Positions 46,716-58,873 of a stretch of 64,000 nucleotides of DNA are shown piece after piece. Source of the DNA: Rhexocercosporidium sp. MPI-PUGE-AT-0058. Its lineage: Eukaryota > Ascomycota > Leotiomycetes > Helotiales. The stretch lies in contig JAGTJL010000002.1 of NCBI GenBank assembly GCA_020746875.1, forward strand, positions 1,860,001 to 1,924,000. The letters run 5' to 3'. A program made the position numbers and the translations under genes. The notes under the pieces were generated by a model. It saw nothing but the letters and a program-made list of their open reading frames with translations. It was not told the DNA's origin and searched no databases. The number at the start of each line of letters is the position of its first letter. Position 1 is the first letter of the stretch.

Positions 46716-49700
46716 TCTCACATGTGCGTTGCAGCGCCGTATAGTGAGTACAGTGCCCTGCTCGTCGGCGCGGTGCTGTGCTGTGCTGCGCTGTGCTGTG
46801 CTGTGCTGTACTGTCCTGCGAGTCTTGTGCTGGTTTAGGTTTTGTTGGTGTGGAATCGAAGGGAGAGGCTGTTGTTCACTCGAGCTGGCTGTTGTGAGGG
46901 AGGTGAGGGGATCATGAGACGGCCAGCAACCCGGGCCCTGCTGATGGATATTGGCAGTGACAGATTCGCTTGCCGTGATTCGGCGCGATGCAAAGCCCCC
47001 CGGAAAGATGCGTATGTGGGAGCAGGAGCAGATTATTCCAGGGAGACGGCGACTGACGGAGGGGATTTGGGAAAATGAAATGGGAAAATGTGATGGTATT
47101 TTAATCTCTGTTCATTCCTTGCATTCCGCCGTCTGGCTTAATAAGGCTTGCGCTACTGGATGACTGAGTTGAGGGAGGGCAGGATGGGATTCCGTCAGTC
47201 AGCCTGTCAGTCCCGCCTGGACTGCCCCCTTCCACGGATGTTATTGAACATGGCACTTTGAATTTCTTTTAGTTCTTTTGGTAGTTGTAATAGCCATGAT
47301 TTGTTACAACCCCTACACAACTATAATGCTACTATTGCAGTTTTGCTGGACTTGGCCTGCGTCTGAAAATTACACACGAGTCATGGGTGTGCTGAATGGA
47401 GCTGTCTCGTCTAGGTTGTGACCAGCTGCACTCGAGAGCGGGCAACCAGCTGAAGCTCAAAGCCGTGGAGGTTTCAGAACAGGGCAAGTAATTTGCTTAT
47501 ATCTATTTAGCTTTCGTATTAGGCCAGCTCTCCCTACACCCAAGTAGTCAACCTACTACAAAACCCTTGGAGGTTCATGCTAAGTCACCTCGGGAGTACC
47601 TACCTCATAGACGATGTTCTGTATAGTCCTGTACAGTAGGGATAGGGGGTTTAGAAACATCGGCATGTTGGTTCCCGAGTGTACCTTATATTCAGAAACT
47701 TTAACGGTCCAAGGTTGGTCCCAGTGGTTGAAAGTCCCAGCTGGCTGTCTCCTTTACGTCCGGCTCACGTTCTCCATCATGCCCAAGTCTTTGCAGCCAG
47801 CTTTAGCCAAACTGCCGTGGAGGTCGGCATCTTGCGAACTTCGAGGTTTAGTTAGCGGGGGGGCTTGGGTAGTGAGGCGAGCAATGGCCGAAACATCGTA
47901 CGATTTCCTTTTAAGTTTTCAATATTTCGAAAAGCTAGTGCCCTTTCTTGACGCGGAAAACCGCACGTCCCAAGTCTCCAACATGGACTTCTGCCGGCCA
48001 AGTTTCTCCTTAATCGAATGCCATTAAATTTCGAGAACGTTCGGTGTCGGACACAAAAGCTTCTAGAAGGGAAGCCAAGCTGGTCAAACTTCGTACGTGG
48101 AGAGACCTTGTGGTTTGAAGAACTTGACGAAAGCCGCGAGACACAGGTTGAGAAGATGTGGTGCACTAGTATGCGGCCCGGTTCTTTGTGCATTTCCTGG
48201 AAAGTTAGACATGAGAAGCGAAGATGCAAGCTTTATCAGGAGATCCGTCGTCTGGACACGCAAATTGTTCCGTGAGATGGGAATCTGTCCCATGCAAGGC
48301 CGAATGTTTGAGTAGTCGCCTAGATTCTCTTTAAAATTAGTCAAAAGACACTTGCAGTATTACAGTAGACTACTCGGTCCGGTAGTGACAGTGATTAGAT
48401 TGATTTCACTTGACTTAGTGTACAGTAATGACGAGTGAACAGAAAGCCGGCACCATGTCGCCACGCTACCCAACCTCGATAACCGAGACTGCCTTGCATC
48501 CAGCCACGCTAAGCCGGCTTGGACATCCTGTATGGTCCCCCCAAGCTGCTAAAGTTCCTTTTCATTTTCGCTATGCGGGAGAAAAACGCGATGGCCATCG
48601 TGGAATCGTACTGTCCATCGATATCTTGATGCCAATTGCCATTCACGCTATGCTAGCTACAGCAGTAAGCGACCCAGTAGAAAAGCTTGGCTATGGAATA
48701 CACCGGATGCCAGATGTGAGACCTGCCCTGCTCATCTTTCCCATGTGCTCGGGAGATATCTATCTCTTTGCACTACTCATTCCTACTATATGTGTGTATT
48801 TATGTATCATGCCAAGCGGAGGGCGGCGAGATGGGATGGGAGAGCTAGCTTGTCACGGCCACGTCACGTCTCGGGGTTTTCTGAAGTATCAAATGTGCTG
48901 TTCTGCAGTCTGAAGGAATGAGCTTGACTTGACAAGTAACGGTTGTTGTCTCGATACAAATGTAATCTAAAGGAGATCTGCAGCGGTACTATTACGATCA
49001 TGATGACATTGCCCAAGCCAAGCCCAGCATAGGTACTAGTTTACGAGTTACTTCATCCCCGCTTCTAGGGCGAAGAGACCTCATGACAACACATTTAGGT
49101 ACTTAGTTACCCGAAAGTAGGTAAATTGACCTAAATTTAAATAAAAAAAATAGACTTTGCAGGGGCACGGAGCATCAGCCGAAAGCTGCATTAGGAGGTT
49201 CCTACAAGTACTTGAGCTTGAAGAGTTGAGAACTAGAAAGTAGTTCTTCAGAAGGTGATCTGTTCGGTCTTGTACCAAGGGACTGGGACTGCAGCTGGTC
49301 AAGAGGGACATCGTGTAAGAGAGCCGCACCGTCAATGTCACTGCTGCTCCGTATAGAGAGCCCCAAGGGTTCGTGGTTCCAAGTGAAGGTCTCTCCGACC
49401 TGCCTTCATTTCTACCTGTCCATCACTTACTGCCAGCCTGCCTAGGTACTTATTCCCATCTGCCGCTGTAGTTACGTCCTATCTACCCAATCAAAGGGTA
49501 ATACTACTGCTAATACCCTACTCTCCGGAAATACCTCCGTACAGATCAACCAGCGAATCAAAGCTACCTTGAGAACAGTAATTGTCTACTCAAGTATTTG
49601 GTTGTAATTCTATGAAGACCGGGCCATGAGCAGACCCGTAACATATGTAGCTGTGCAGTAGTGCTTGCAGCTACCTGGGAGATGGGTTTTAATTCATGAG

Positions 49701-51903
49701 CACAAAGCTAGGACAGCAACTAGTAAGTTGCAAGAGCCCATACTCTCTCGCCACCACTTCATTGAAATGCTATGCCAAGTTCCCTCTGCACTCTCCATAC
49801 CCTTCTTCGATCTCAAATACCTCGGCTTTACCCGTGGGGCCTTACGGAATTGCACTCCGCATCCGACGACATCTATCAACGATGGCATTCTAGTCTTACT
49901 CACAGTCAACCAGAGAGAGTAAAGTAGCTCTGGCCTTTGGATAATGACAGGTCTAACTAACTTCGAGGCCGGGACCACTTCAGGCTAGTCTCACAGTGCC
50001 CATCTCCACTGTCCATTTAGGCAGGCCAGGGGCAAGATCGGAAAAGAGAGTGGTGATCGATACTTGACTTCTGCACCATCGTTGACAAGCCCGCACCTCA
50101 GAAACTGGTGCCGCGGTAGGGCAGGCACGGAGACTACCAAGAGAAGCGTGCAGCGCAATGCAGTGCAGCGCGGTGCCTACCAAAGAGCAGGACTGTACCT
50201 CTGGCAAGTCGTGACCCATCCCTAGCAAGGTAAGTAAGTGCAGGTAGTGACTGTAGTCAATCATAGAAAGTAACAGTAAGTAGGCAACGTTGAGTAGAAG
50301 TAGTAGAAGTATCTAGGCAAATTCTATACAACTCATTAGACACCTACACCGTCAGCTAGCTAGCACACAGATCTAGTGTACCTTGGGTAGTAGCTCTTTC
50401 GTCCCTCTCTTGTTCTCTTCGATGATTCCATCGTTTTCATTACTCGAGTAAGGCAAGAAAGCTGGCATCAGCGGGCATGGACATGGGCATTGACGACTGA
50501 CTTGACCCAACCCGGTCTAAGTCCACCCACTACGGAGTACAGGACACCCTTTCGAGGCCTCCCTCTCCCTCCCTAGCCCTACATCAGATACCGAGAGACC
50601 AGGCAGCAAGGTATTTATTTGATCTGCCCTGCGCGCTTGTACCAGCCCAGTCCAGCCAGCCAGCCAGCCGGCCTAGCCCGGCACGCCTGCATTCATCACA
50701 CTGCGCGGCGCTGCACTGCGCTGCACTGCACTGCACTTCACTGCAACATACCTACCGACTCGAATCTTTTGCCTCTAGGCCTACCCCTGCCTCCTTCACC
50801 CACCGCACTGCAACCGCAACCGCAATCCTCTCTCGCTCCCTCCCATCCCATCCTAAAATCCCACTGCTCCTCTCCTCCTCCTCTTCCTACTCCTCCAACC
50901 CACCACCACCACCACCACCACCACTAAATCGGATTCCTTAGTGCACAAAATCTCCCCCTCCCCTTCTCTCTTCTTGTTCTTCTTCTTATACGTACATACA
51001 GGCAGCATACACGGACGCCTTTCGCTTCTCTTGTGCTCTTCTTCCACTTCTTTGTTTTCTTCCCCCCCCTCCCCCCCCCCAGCATCAAGCATATCCGCGC
51101 CGATCCCTTCCTACACCTGGACTGAACTGAACTGAACTGAATGGCTTGATAACCACTCACTCACCACCCCGTAGTCCAACCATCTCATCTCAAGGATCCA
51201 TCAGTCGCAATCCCTACGCCTCTCTCCACGTCTCCGCCACCAATCTCGATCCCGCACTGCCTGAGTCGATCTGCACCTCTATTGTCTCGGGTCTGCTCCT
51301 CTTTTAACAACAGGTAATTCTCCTACCACCACGCTCCACCACATCTAGTCGCCTTACTTTGCGGTCACCGAATCACAATGGCATTTCAACCTGCCATTAC
51401 TTTAGAAGCTATTTCAATTATCGAGCCTGGGCTAACACAGCGAAAGAAATCTTCATCGGTGTTGGATCGCCCAAAGCTCAACCTAACGGATCCCGACGAG
51501 CACACACCTGACGACCCCGAACCCTTTGCTGAATCCACATTGCCACCATCTTCGGGATAAAGGCATCGAGAAACCGATATCCAGATATCCTCACACGCCT
51601 CTTGACCTTCTCGAGGCAACGCCAAAGACCCCGGTTATTGGTTGTTCGTGAACTCGAAATACCTATGTCCTCCTATACCTTCTGACATTTCTGCACCTCG
51701 CCGACATCGATGTGGCTTCCTACGACTTACAATTCCAAGCCTTACCCGAAGGACATCATCCTCGGGGCGTAGCTGGAGGCATCTCAGTACAAGGACCATA
51801 TATTTGGACGAGGGCGAATCAACCGCTTGCAGCCCGACTGGAAGGACTGGAAGGCTGTCAACAAATTCAAAGTTCTGGACGATTTCCAGACGCAACCAAC
51901 TGT
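46716..51903. other. 5.2-kb gene-poor region and long leader of the SAM-HMG gene
   Basis: No frame here looks like a real protein; frames at 47.6-48.2 and 48.4-48.9 kb have no recognisable motif and biased composition. Features are (GTGCT)n at 46772-46816, (CTGCA)n-like sequence at 50701-50745, a partly complementary segment at 50147-50175, and a long C/T-rich tract at 50.8-51.2 kb, typical of a fungal 5' leader. A 60-codon frame at 51378-51560 could be an upstream ORF. Confidence 0.4.
51378..51560 (+). CDS. possible upstream ORF in leader of SAM-HMG gene
   Basis: A 60-codon frame starting in a good context (CACAATGG), 344 bp before the main start codon, beginning MAFQPAITLEAISIIEPGL. It sits in a pyrimidine-rich sequence that looks like a 5' UTR. 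It could lower translation of the downstream regulator. Alternatively it is a first coding exon whose splice I cannot see. Confidence 0.25.
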   Translation: MAFQPAITLEAISIIEPGLTQRKKSSSVLDRPKLNLTDPDEHTPDDPEPFAESTLPPSSG

Positions 51904-53538
51904 ATGACTGAATTGGCAAGCATTTTTGCTGAGCTGGGTATCTCTCACTACCTCCACGAATTCATCGAGCAAGGATTCGACACTTGGGAGACAATACTCG
52001 ACATTACAGAGTCGGATTTTGATGCTTTGGGTGTGAAACTTGGTCATCGCAGGAAGCTTCAGCGAAAGATTGCCAATTCTCGAGGCCTATCTTCCGACAG
52101 AGCTCTAGCATCACCTCGAAATACACCCACTGATGATAGGCAGGGGGAGGAACAGAAGCCTACAGGTACGAAGTGTGAAGGCAAAGATGGAACTGGACCG
52201 GTCCCTGGAGCGAAGCGCAAGTACAGACGACATCCGAAGCCCGACGAGAATGCCCCGGAAAGACCGCCATCTGCCTACGTGATTTTCTCAAACAAGATGC
52301 GTGAGGATTTGAAGGGAAGAAATTTGTCATTCACAGAGATTGCCAAGCTGGTTGGTGAAAACTGGCAGAATCTCTCCCCTGGAGAGAAAGATCCCTACGA
52401 ACAGCAAGCTTTCTCTGCAAAGGAGAGGTACAATAACGAACTTGCGGAATACAAGAAGACCGATTACTTCGCGGAATACTCGCAGTACTTGGTTGAATTC
52501 AAAGCGAGGCATTCAAATCCGCAGCAGAGTACGTTTTACTACACACACTAGAGGTATATAAAAATGGTTAGCTGACTCTCGCCAGCGAGCGATGCAGATG
52601 CGTCCAAGCGACCGAAGCTCGAGGCACATGTCAGTACAGCTAGCAGTGGAACTGCAAGCAGCAGCACAAGCCAACAAGACAATCCGACTAGTCGTCCATC
52701 CAATGAACAATCCATTCCAAGCTCCAACCAATGGCGTGCAAATGACACTCAATCATCACCAAAGACAGCAACCATGCCATCACTGACGCTGGGGCTGGGG
52801 CCCCAAACTTCACAGCCTTCTACAACGTCTCCTACAATACTTCCAGGCTATCGCGATTCAATTTACCCGTCCCTTCCATGGAGAGACGCTCAGCGAGACG
52901 AAATGGCTGGTCGTTATCAACAACTTCCTCGAATAGCAAGTGTCAAGGATAGACAATCCAGCTTTTCAGGCGCTCCTCATCAAGACCTAGCTGGCTCCCA
53001 ACAACATTCCCGCCGCACGGGCCAGAGTCATCCACCGCCGTTGTTAACATCGGAATCAACCAACCGATCGTCCGCATCATCAGGTAGCACAGTATCCTCT
53101 GTCTACTACTCCCCTCGAACACCAATGGAACCACCATTGGAGAGAGCTCTCCCCATGCCCTCGATGTACTCACAAGCATCGTTTGAAAATCAATTGCCAC
53201 CCATCAGACCACCATCTCTGTCTCCTCAAACATCGTTGCCCGGTCACCCACAGCAGCCTATGAATGGTAAGAAACTCCATCCCACATGATCAACCCTGCA
53301 ATACTGACACCGCAAAGCGGCTCCCAAGTCGGGAGATTACACATCTTCTATACCTTCGTATCGTAGTTACGGCCCAATCCCATCACATCTCCCTGCCACA
53401 AACGACCACTCTGATCATCGAAATAGAGATTATATGAATTCTAGTTCAGCAGATGACACGATCCTAGACCCTGTTAGCGCATTGCTCCGAGCAGGGGAGA
53501 TTGTCAACCAAAATAGCAGAGGCCGTTCAGCTTCATAA
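51904..53538 (+). CDS. SAM-domain HMG-box DNA-binding protein
   Basis: Probable nuclear regulator with two domains. Exons 51904-52528, 52586-53266 and 53318-53538 give 508 residues. Residues about 2-60 form a SAM domain (LASIFAELGISHYLHEFIEQ, then FDALGVKLGHRRKLQRKI). A basic linker (GAKRKYRRHPKPDE) leads into the HMG box, about 113-185: APERPPSAYVIFSNKMREDL, FTEIAKLVGENWQNLSPGEK and NNELAEYKKTDYFAEYSQYL. The long C-terminus is Ser/Pro/Gln/Asn-rich and ends DPVSALLRAGEIVNQNSRGR. ATG 51904 is the first ATG in frame; the frame is open upstream without ATG. The downstream introns are 57 and 51 nt. HMG-box proteins of this type affect development or mating in some filamentous fungi; a specific role here is inference. 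The 5-kb upstream interval suggests complex regulation. Confidence 0.9.
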
Positions 53539-54224
53539 TAGTTGCGGCAAGTGCCTTGTTCATTTTCTCGCTATATTCTTGCTATGTTGCCGATGGGCTT
53601 ATATGTCTACGGACATTTGCATCGGGGGTTTACATTGTTCGGCGCTGGGTGTGGATTTGGTTCGGAGTTCTGGTCAACATGTGAAACAGCAGGATAAGAC
53701 TCCCCCAGTTCGATTTCATCCTGCCTGAACAACCCCATTTCGGTCGGCGTTTTCGCCCTGAGATGTATCTATTAAATGAAGAGATGATAACACTATTACC
53801 AAACAAATTTCACAACTATGCTGCCGGTGTAATATTACTTGGTAGTGAATATTTGATCAACCAGTGGTCGATGGTTTTTATCGCATCAGACAAGATGCAA
53901 GATGCATGGGCTTACGCCAATCACCGGAGCCAGGGTTCCGGGAGAGCAATGATGTGAGATGAGATCAGATCTGGGCTGAGCTGAGATCTGATGGCGTGTG
54001 GGGTGGGGTTGAACGATAAAGATTGAGCTACGCCCGAAATAGCGGCGGGGTTCAATATTGCCGCCTTCACCGCCCAAACATTTTTATTGAAACATCGCAA
54101 CGAGTCTTTTGCTTCATGTCCATACCTACTAAGGTTACCATCCATTGACCGCAGATTACCTCGAATCTATACAAGCACTCGCACTTGCAGCATCCCTTTC
54201 ATAAAAGCAACTGCACAAGAAATC
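53539..54224. other. intergenic region upstream of MRI1
   Basis: 686 bp with no recognisable gene. The left part is the 3' flank of the HMG gene, the right part the MRI1 promoter. Confidence 0.45.
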
Positions 54225-55817
54225 ATGGCACAGCACGGCCTGCAAGCAATCAAGTACTCGAGGGGCAAACTAGAAGTGCTGGACCAGCTGAAACTCCCGC
54301 ATGAGTTTGTCTACGACCATGTCTCGACTTGTGAGGAGGCGTTCGATTGCATCAAGGCGATGCGTGTGAGAGGTATATCAACTTCTCTCCAGAGGTGACT
54401 ATGTAATGCGGAAGTCAATAGCTAAGGATTGAACAGGTGCACCTGCCATAGCTATCGTTGCAGCCCTTGCGTTGGCTGTTGAGTTGGAAGCCAAGAAAGA
54501 TGGTTCGTTTCTCTTGCTCCTCCTATAGTACCTCCACAAGAGTCAACTTAACTGACACTTCTCAGGCGCCACTTTCAAAGACGACCTCCTCAAATTCATC
54601 AGCTCCCGTCTCGACTACCTAATGGGCAGTCGCCCCACAGCAGTCGACCTCTCCAACGCCATCAAGCTCCTCAAGAAACAAAGCTCGGAAGCCTCCTCTG
54701 CGTCCTCAACCTCCGATGCCACAGCAGCATGTGCAGAGGTTAGAAAAGCATGTATCGAAACCGCGGAGAAGATATTAGAGGATGACTTGGCTACCAATCG
54801 CAAGATTGGTAGATATGGAGCGGAATACCTTAGGAGACAGCAGATGCCCATTTTGACGCCTGTGGATGAGACTGATGAGTTGAGATACTACACTACGAGT
54901 CCACCTGGTACGCAAGGAGCCCCAGATAGGACGTACAGGAAGATCAGCGTGTTGACGCATTGCAATACTGGGTATATCCATCCCGTTCCCATCTCTTAAT
55001 GGTCCCAAGCCGTTCCCATGGTCCAAATCATGGTCCAAACCAGAAATTTATTTCTTTACTGAATTATCGCTGACCACTTCACAGCTCACTAGCCACCTCC
55101 GGCCACGGCACAGCTCTAGGTATAATCCGCAGTCTGCACAGCATGAACTACCTCGATCACGCCTTCTGCACCGAAACCCGGCCCTACAACCAAGGCTCGC
55201 GTCTCACAGCCTTCGAGCTCGTTTACGAATCCATCCCCTCCACACTCATCACCGACTCCATGGCCGGCGCACTCTTCGCGCGCAAGAAGACAGAGAAGAA
55301 CATAATGGCCGTGATCGTAGGCGCAGACCGCGTTGCTCGCAACGGCGACACGGCCAATAAGATCGGCACGTACAGTCTGGCCGTGTTAGCTAAATACCAC
55401 GGCGTGAAGTTCATCGTCGCAGCACCAACGACGAGCATCGATCTTGAGACTGAGACTGGGGCAAGCATCAAGATCGAGGATAGAGCCGGCACGGAACTCA
55501 CGCAGATCACCGGGGCGGTTGTCGATAAAGACGGCAAGGTGGACGTGAGTCGCACGGCGAGGGTAGCGATCGCGGACCAGAGAGTCGGTGTCTGGAACCC
55601 GAGTTTCGATGTCACGCCGCATGATCTGATTGATGCTATCATCACGGAAGAGGGGGAGGTCCTGCGGAATTCAAAGGGGAAGTTTAGTTTTGAGAGTATT
55701 ATGCCCGAGAGGTGGGCGGCGCAGGTTGGTGACGGGGGTGGGAAGGCGGATGGGAGTACAGAGAGGGTGAGGAAGCAGAGCACGGATAATGCTATGCAGT
55801 TTCCTATGGATGACTGA
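54225..55817 (+). CDS. mri1: methylthioribose-1-phosphate isomerase (Mri1)
   Basis: Cytosolic/nuclear enzyme of methionine salvage, converting 5-methylthioribose-1-phosphate to 5-methylthioribulose-1-phosphate. Exons 54225-54372, 54437-54502, 54566-54971 and 55085-55817 give 450 residues. Signatures: [40 protein letters not shown] across intron 1, [36 protein letters not shown] across intron 3 with predicted catalytic Cys204, [17 protein letters not shown] and [20 protein letters not shown] with predicted catalytic Asp288. A low-complexity insert [16 protein letters not shown] (about 145-160) and a charged tail make it longer than many homologues. It relates to eIF2B subunits, but the Cys/Asp pair and the RGAPAI motif fit the isomerase. 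The enzyme for the next step, MDE1, lies 4.7 kb downstream. Confidence 0.96.
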
Positions 55818-56268
55818 GTGCTTGGGAGGATAGATACTTGGATATTCAGATAAATCATAGACCGGGAAAGGGTGCTGGTGTAGGATTTGTATTGGTTTGG
55901 ATTAGATGAGGTGAGATGAGATATGAATCAATGACTTTCTTGCAAATATGTTCGCCGGACTACCCACACACAGCTATGAGCATGAGCATAGAAAACCTAC
56001 GCTGGATGGGATGGGATGCCCCCGTAGGTCAACATACAGAGATGCATATCCAAACAGCGCGAACATGAATGTAGAAAATAGAGGGAAAGTAGGTAGGTAT
56101 ACTCTGCATTAAGAACATTCAGCCATGCATCCACATCCATCCACCCACCCATCATTTAAGGTTTGACATCTAAATAAAGTCTTCTTGGAAGTGAAGCACT
56201 CCTGTACTGTACAGTATCGTACTTTGAGACGATGATAAAGATAAAGATAGATAAGATCAGAGGTGCTA

Positions 56269-56304
56269 GTGGTAGTGGTGGTGGTGGTGGTGGTGGTGGT
56301 GTTG
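56269..56304. repeat. (GGT)n microsatellite
   Basis: About eleven GGT-type triplets with one interruption. Noncoding context between convergent genes. Confidence 0.9.
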
Positions 56305-56370
56305 CGGTTTTCCAAGTCTCCGACTAGTAGTATCCTTTGTATTTCGAAGGATGATTGCAATGGAAAAGAA

Positions 56371-56392
56371 GAAAGAAAGAAAGAAAGAAAGA
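56371..56392. repeat. (GAAA)n microsatellite
   Basis: Five and a half GAAA units, 67 bp after the GGT repeat in the same noncoding interval. Confidence 0.9.
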
Positions 56393-56814
56393 ATATATCG
56401 ACAAAGTTGGGTGTAAACATATCTAGCGAGAGGTTTTTTGACGTGGAGAAAAGGTTCTCGCTTGAGAGGGGACAGAGTCGACGATTCGAGGAGGCGAGAA
56501 CAAAGACCAACCAGTCTGATAGGGCTTAATTTAGATGATTGAAGTTCGCTGCTTCACAATATGAACAAGGAGAGAAGACAGTAATATCATTTCAAGAGTT
56601 TGTTCGGGTTCAATATTTTTGTGCGCCTAATATACAGATGTCCCCGATCATGCGGATAAATCAAGCCCCCATTTTTTGGCAGGAAACATCGGATAAAAGG
56701 ACGAGAAAAACTGCAAATGCGACCCTATGACGGGCCATCTCCAAATGCTTACTGTAACATCCTCCCATCCATAACCCAGGGTGCACTTTATTTAGTTACC
56801 AGAAAACTTCCAAT

Positions 56815-58873
56815 CTATGAGGTGCTTCGGGTCGAACGCTTCTCGGCCTTGGCTTGCTCGATACCAGACGCGGCAGCCTCGGCGACCTTGTCCTTGGCGT
56901 CGACGGCAGTGGCCTTGACCTTCTCAGCTGCCTTCTTGACCTGGGGTGGGGGAGTGGATCCGCTCATGCTGATGACACCGACGATGACTGCAAGGAGGGT
57001 GACGAAGACGGCGGCAAGACCACCAGCAGCCTCAGGAACGAACTTGATGGCTTGGATAGGGTCGTTTTGGGCGATGGTGAAGAAGAGGTCAAGCTTCTCC
57101 TTGATGTAGTGGATTGGGTCCTCGGTGAAGACAAGGTCGGATGGGGAACGGGGTGGCTTGGTGTCGTCAACCTTTGGCTTCTCAGCGAGCTCGACCAATT
57201 GCTCGATAGGGTGCTTCTCGTTGAAGGTCTCATCTGCGAACTTCTCGGCACTAGATTTCGGATTAGAAGATAGTCAAGATTAGTTGGGACGTGATCCACT
57301 TACTCAGCAACGGAGTGACCGATGTAGATGTTGTCGAAGAGGATATCATTCTGCATGGTCCAGATCTCGAAACCGATAGCTCCCATTGGCTCCAAGTTGG
57401 AGGGGTGCTTGTCCTCGAAGTAGTCGGGGTTCTTGATCTTGCGAGGAGCCCAGACACCCTTGTAGGCTGGGTTGTCTATGTATGGTGCGCTGTGAAAGTT
57501 AGTAGGGGCCGGCGGGGGAGGAAGCCGAGATACTTACGTCCACTTGCCCTTGTACTCTGGGTTCTTGATCATTGGCTTCTCCCAGGGTCCACATCCAGAG
57601 ACTTCGTCACACTTGGGGTTGCTGACAGTTGGGGCGCTGTTCACGAGATCAGTAAAAGGTTTGGGAATTTGGAGTTCAGATTTCTTACATCCAGTCTCCG
57701 TCCTCCTCATCATCCCAGTCCTCTGGCTTGACGGCCTCTGGGTCAGGGATAGAAAGAGGCTCATTCTCGAGCCAATCCTCGGGCTTCGTGGCAGCCTCGT
57801 CAACAATCTCGAATGGCGCATCCTCATCCCAATCCTCAGGCTTGGAAGCCTCTGGGTCGGGGATTCTGGCCTCATCAACCCAGGTGTCTGGCTTACTGTC
57901 CTTTGCGTCATCAATCTCCTTGGGTGGGTTGAAAGCTGGCTGGAAGTCCTCAAGAAGGTTGGCCTCCTTGACCTGCTCGCCATTCAACTTAATGATGGCG
58001 GTGTTGTTGGGGTGGATGATCAGGGTGTAAAGCTCGGTGGTCTTCACGATACGGGCAGCTGGGGCAGTTGCCAAGTGCTTCTCCTCGTACTCGCCGGTCT
58101 TTGGGTTCTTGTGGTTGATGATCAAGTGGACCTTGTTGGTGGAACCGCACTTGTCTGGTCCGAACATAACGACGTATGGGGAGACATTGGAGAACTCATC
58201 CTGGTGGAGAGCCTTGTTGTCGCGGAGGAGCTTCAAGTAAGCACCACCACACTCGAGACCATCTGCGAAGATGTTAGTACATGTCAGGGAAGGGCATTCA
58301 AAACCCAGAAGCCAAAGTGTCCTTACTTTGAAGTTTGACCTCATACTGAACAACCAGGGTCTTGCCCTTGTTGTCAATCTTCTTGGGGAACTTGGCAGAA
58401 ATGGCATGATGGGCAGCTGCGTTCTTCACAACCAAGCCCTTATCGCCCTCCATTCCCTTGTAGACGTGTGGCTCTTCAACAGCCCATTCACCGACGTATG
58501 CCCACTCCTCGTCCTTGTCAGAACCCTTGGTGTCCTTCTTGGCGTGAGATGGCTTCCATCGTGCCTCCCAATCGTCTGTGAATTGCTCGACAAAGTCACC
58601 CTTGATGGTGGTGGGCTGTAGAGGAATAGATTAGCATTCAATCGCATGCAGGACCCAACTCGAAACGGTGGGAGGTAGGGATGCAGCTCGCAAACTTACA
58701 GTGAAGGTTGGTAGGTCTGGGAGCTCAGTGGCTGATGTAGCTACGGATGAAGCATCGCTGGCAACACTGGCGACAGAAGAGCTGGCTTCACTCAGGACAG
58801 ATTGCGCGTCGGCATTGACAGTGCCTGACAGGAGGGCGGCGGCCGAGATGGCTGCAGTTGTTGAGAAACGCAT
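56815..58873 (-). CDS. cnx1: calnexin
   Basis: ER type I membrane lectin chaperone that binds monoglucosylated N-glycoproteins. Six exons (58873-58700, 58615-58327, 58262-57689, 57636-57538, 57489-57304, 57250-56815) give 585 residues. A signal peptide ([20 protein letters not shown]) and a Ser/Ala-rich spacer precede the lectin domain: [20 protein letters not shown] across intron 2, [20 protein letters not shown], and [14 protein letters not shown]. The P-domain has motif 1 repeats ([44 protein letters not shown]) and motif 2 repeats ([37 protein letters not shown]). Then [20 protein letters not shown], a membrane helix (about 517-538) and a Lys/Ala-rich cytosolic tail without the acidic character of animal calnexin. 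It lies between MRI1 and MDE1 in opposite orientation. Confidence 0.97.

Larger units (their letters stand above)
55818..56814. other. convergent intergenic region MRI1/calnexin with microsatellites
   Basis: 997 bp between two stop codons, with a GGT-type run at 56269-56304 and a GAAA run at 56371-56392. The 133-codon minus-strand frame across the repeats is repeat-driven. No gene recognised. Confidence 0.5.

Noticed and set aside
47614..48229. Overlapping 137- and 125-codon frames on opposite strands
   Set aside because: Mutually overlapping, Ser/Arg/Cys-rich and without recognisable motifs; likely chance frames.
48428..48913. 161-codon plus-strand frame in the gene-poor region
   Set aside because: No domain, odd composition, no supporting splice structure and no resemblance to a known protein; treated as random.
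56109..56510. 133-codon minus-strand frame with a poly-Thr run
   Set aside because: Generated by the GGT and GAAA microsatellites; no domain outside the repeats.
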